Shown piece by piece: positions 6,618 through 8,148 of a DNA stretch of 8,148 nucleotides. This DNA is from an uncultured Prevotella sp. (GTDB taxonomy: Bacteria; Bacteroidota; Bacteroidia; Bacteroidales; Bacteroidaceae), in assembly GCA_900553965.1 (NCBI GenBank), contig USFX01000122.1, positions 1 to 8,148 of the forward strand. Reading direction: 5' to 3'. The position numbers were made by a program, and so were the translations under genes. Every line of letters starts with the position of its first letter. Within the stretch, counting starts at the first letter, position 1. Under the pieces are notes generated by a model. That model was not told the origin of the DNA and ran no database searches. It was given only the letters and a program-made list of their open reading frames with translations.

Positions 6618-7643
6618 TTACTTACTGTTCTGCTTGTAATACTTAATCAATTTCGGCACAACCTCCTCAACCGTGCCCACGATGACGTAGTCGGCAATCT
6701 TGTTGATAGGAGCTTCCGGGTCGCTGTTCACGGAGATGATGATGCCGGAGTCCTGCATACCGGCGATGTGCTGTATCTGTCCGCTGATGCCGCAGGCGAT
6801 ATATACCTTCGGATGGACCGTGACGCCCGTCTGACCGATCTGTCGGTCGTGGTCAACCCAGCCTGCATCCACGGCGGCGCGGCTTGCGCCGACCTCTCCG
6901 TGAAGCTCCTTGGCCAGCTTGAAGAGCAGGTCGAAGCCTTCCTTAGAGCCCACGCCATAACCACCGGCAACGACGATGGGGGCACCTTTCAGGTTGTGCT
7001 TGGCTTCCTCCACCTGACGGTCGAGCACCTTGACGATATATGCTTCTGCGCTTACGTACTTAGACACCTCGAGATAGACCACTTCCTTGCGACTCTCGCC
7101 CTCGTAAACGGCCTTCTGCATCACGCCGGAGCGTACCGTAGCCATCTGCGGACGGTGGTCGGGATTGACAATCGTAGCGACGATGTTGCCGCCGAATGCC
7201 GGACGTATCTGATAGAGCAGACCCTCATAGTGCTTGCCGGACTTCTTGTCGTCGTAGTCGCCGATTTCCAGCTGTGTACAGTCTGCGGTCAGTCCGCTGG
7301 TCAGCGAGGACGACACGCGCGGTCCGAGGTCGCGTCCGATTACCGTGGCGCCCATCAGACAGATCTGCGGTTGCTCCTCCTTGAAGAGGTTGACGAGAAT
7401 CTCCGTGTGGGGAGCCGACGTGTAAGGGAACAAGCCTTCGCCGTCGAAGACGAACAGCTTGTCAACGCCGTAGGGCAGAATCTGCTCTTCTACGGCGCCC
7501 TTGATGCCCGTTCCGGCAACGATGGCGTGCAGCTCCACGCCGAGTTCATTGGCCAGCTTGCGGCCCTTTGTGAGCAACTCCTGTGATACTTCCTGTACCT
7601 GAGTGCCCTCTATTTCGCAATATACAAAAACGTTGTTAGCCAT
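6618..7643 (-). CDS. etfA: electron transfer flavoprotein, alpha subunit
   Basis: This is the FAD-carrying subunit of the EtfAB heterodimer, which moves electrons between acyl-CoA dehydrogenases and downstream carriers. Its 341 residues have the expected layout: an N-terminal adenosine-fold domain (about 1-200, with RPAFGGNI at 147-154), then the C-terminal FAD domain. In the latter are GASRAAVDAGW (252-262), QIGQTGVTVHPKVYIA (268-283), GISGQIQH (285-292) and SVNSDPEAPIN (304-314), the classic FAD-binding signature. The ATG is 9 bp downstream of the etfB stop, and its own stop is 3 bp before the acyl-CoA dehydrogenase ATG, so the three are one operon. The dehydrogenase partner suggests service in acyl-CoA metabolism. 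Whether this Etf also performs electron bifurcation is not decided here. No strong Shine-Dalgarno is visible, as is usual in Bacteroidetes. Confidence 0.96.
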   Translation of the reverse strand: MANNVFVYCEIEGTQVQEVSQELLTKGRKLANELGVELHAIVAGTGIKGAVEEQILPYGVDKLFVFDGEGLFPYTSAPHTEILVNLFKEEQPQICLMGATVIGRDLGPRVSSSLTSGLTADCTQLEIGDYDDKKSGKHYEGLLYQIRPAFGGNIVATIVNPDHRPQMATVRSGVMQKAVYEGESRKEVVYLEVSKYVSAEAYIVKVLDRQVEEAKHNLKGAPIVVAGGYGVGSKEGFDLLFKLAKELHGEVGASRAAVDAGWVDHDRQIGQTGVTVHPKVYIACGISGQIQHIAGMQDSGIIISVNSDPEAPINKIADYVIVGTVEEVVPKLIKYYKQNSK

Positions 7644-7652
7644 ATCTCAAAC

Positions 7653-8148
7653 TTATCCAATGATTTTCTCTTCGAGTAACTCCTTTATCATGCTCTCCAC
7701 GTCAGCGTCGCTGCCGGTCAGCGTCTTGCTCTCCTTGGCCTGGAAGACGATGTTCTGGACGGCCTTCACCTTTGTGGGCGAGCCGGAGAGACCGCACTGC
7801 TGCGGGTCACCGTCGACGTCGGCCACCGACCACTGGTTCAGTGTCAGATAGGGACGCTCCTCATACAGTTCCTTGTACGGCATGTCGGGAGTGCACTCCA
7901 GCGGAGCCTTTGCGCGCTTGTATTTCATGACCAGCTTGGCATTGCACGGACGGCAGGGTGCTGCGCTTCCGTTTACGGTGATGACGATGGGCATCGGGGC
8001 CTCGACCGTCTCGACACCGCCGTCGATATGGCGGCGTATGGTCAGCTTGCCGTTTTCACACTTTGTGATTTCCTCGGCGTATGTCACCTGCGACAGTCCC
8101 AGCTTCTGTGCGACCTGCGGTCCTACCTGTGCCGTGTCGCCGTCGATG
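7653..8148 (-). CDS. etfB: electron transfer flavoprotein, beta subunit (5' end beyond window)
   Basis: This is the smaller Etf subunit, which binds a nucleotide (AMP, or a second FAD in bifurcating types) and contacts the dehydrogenase. The first complete codon is at 8147. The frame runs through a GTG at 8087 that is internal, not a start, because the 20 residues before it (IDGDTAQVGPQVAQKLGLSQ) are the conserved EtfB nucleotide-binding loop. About 164 C-terminal residues are visible. By family length, roughly 100-130 N-terminal residues lie outside the window. Further marks are TYAEEI directly after that loop and GLSGSPTKVKAVQNIVFQAKE near the end, where other EtfB proteins also bend around the partner. 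The tail is acidic and helical (ESMIKELLEEKIIG). It is the first of the three visible genes of the operon, so the promoter must lie beyond base 8148. Confidence 0.95.
   Translation of the reverse strand, partial: IDGDTAQVGPQVAQKLGLSQVTYAEEITKCENGKLTIRRHIDGGVETVEAPMPIVITVNGSAAPCRPCNAKLVMKYKRAKAPLECTPDMPYKELYEERPYLTLNQWSVADVDGDPQQCGLSGSPTKVKAVQNIVFQAKESKTLTGSDADVESMIKELLEEKIIG

Noticed and set aside
6564..7586. 340-codon open frame on the + strand opposite etfA
   Set aside because: It is antisense to an unmistakable etfA, shows no family motif, and is explained by the codon bias of the real gene.

Overview
The window looks like the chromosome of a Bacteroidales bacterium, most likely Prevotella or a close relative. 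This rests on protein families recalled from memory and on style: genes of moderate-to-high G+C separated by A+T-rich gaps, weak or absent Shine-Dalgarno sequences, and a tight etfB-etfA-acyl-CoA dehydrogenase cluster typical of the order. No database search was possible.

Layout: two blocks of genes converge. On the + strand (1-4526) are four envelope genes: the 3' part of an NAD(P)-dependent epimerase/dehydratase-family reductase (cut by the window edge), a membrane PAP2/Aur1-like phosphoesterase or phosphotransferase, a secreted PBP4-type D-Ala-D-Ala carboxypeptidase, and a YbdG-like mechanosensitive channel. On the - strand (4884-8148) is a compact energy-metabolism operon read from right to left: etfB (its 5' end lies off the window), etfA, and a 576-residue acyl-CoA dehydrogenase, with gaps of 9 and 3 bp.

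The convergent gap (4527-4883) is the most unusual non-coding stretch. It holds a possible weak terminator for the channel gene, then an A+T-rich element of four head-to-tail 22-bp repeats followed at once by an inverted copy, then a weak inverted repeat. It ends with a strong hairpin that can terminate the - strand operon and perhaps also + strand transcription.

How the genes work together: the acyl-CoA dehydrogenase oxidises (or, in the reverse direction, forms) acyl-CoA and exchanges electrons with the EtfAB heterodimer, so these three form one functional unit. The + strand genes share an envelope theme: lipid or precursor modification, peptidoglycan trimming and osmotic protection. The reductase next to the PAP2-type enzyme raises the hypothesis of a role in sphingolipid or another lipid pathway, but this is inference. 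All intact genes look like members of known families. I saw no mobile element, CRISPR array, tRNA or rRNA, and no convincing new multi-gene system. The repeat element is the best candidate for something undescribed.
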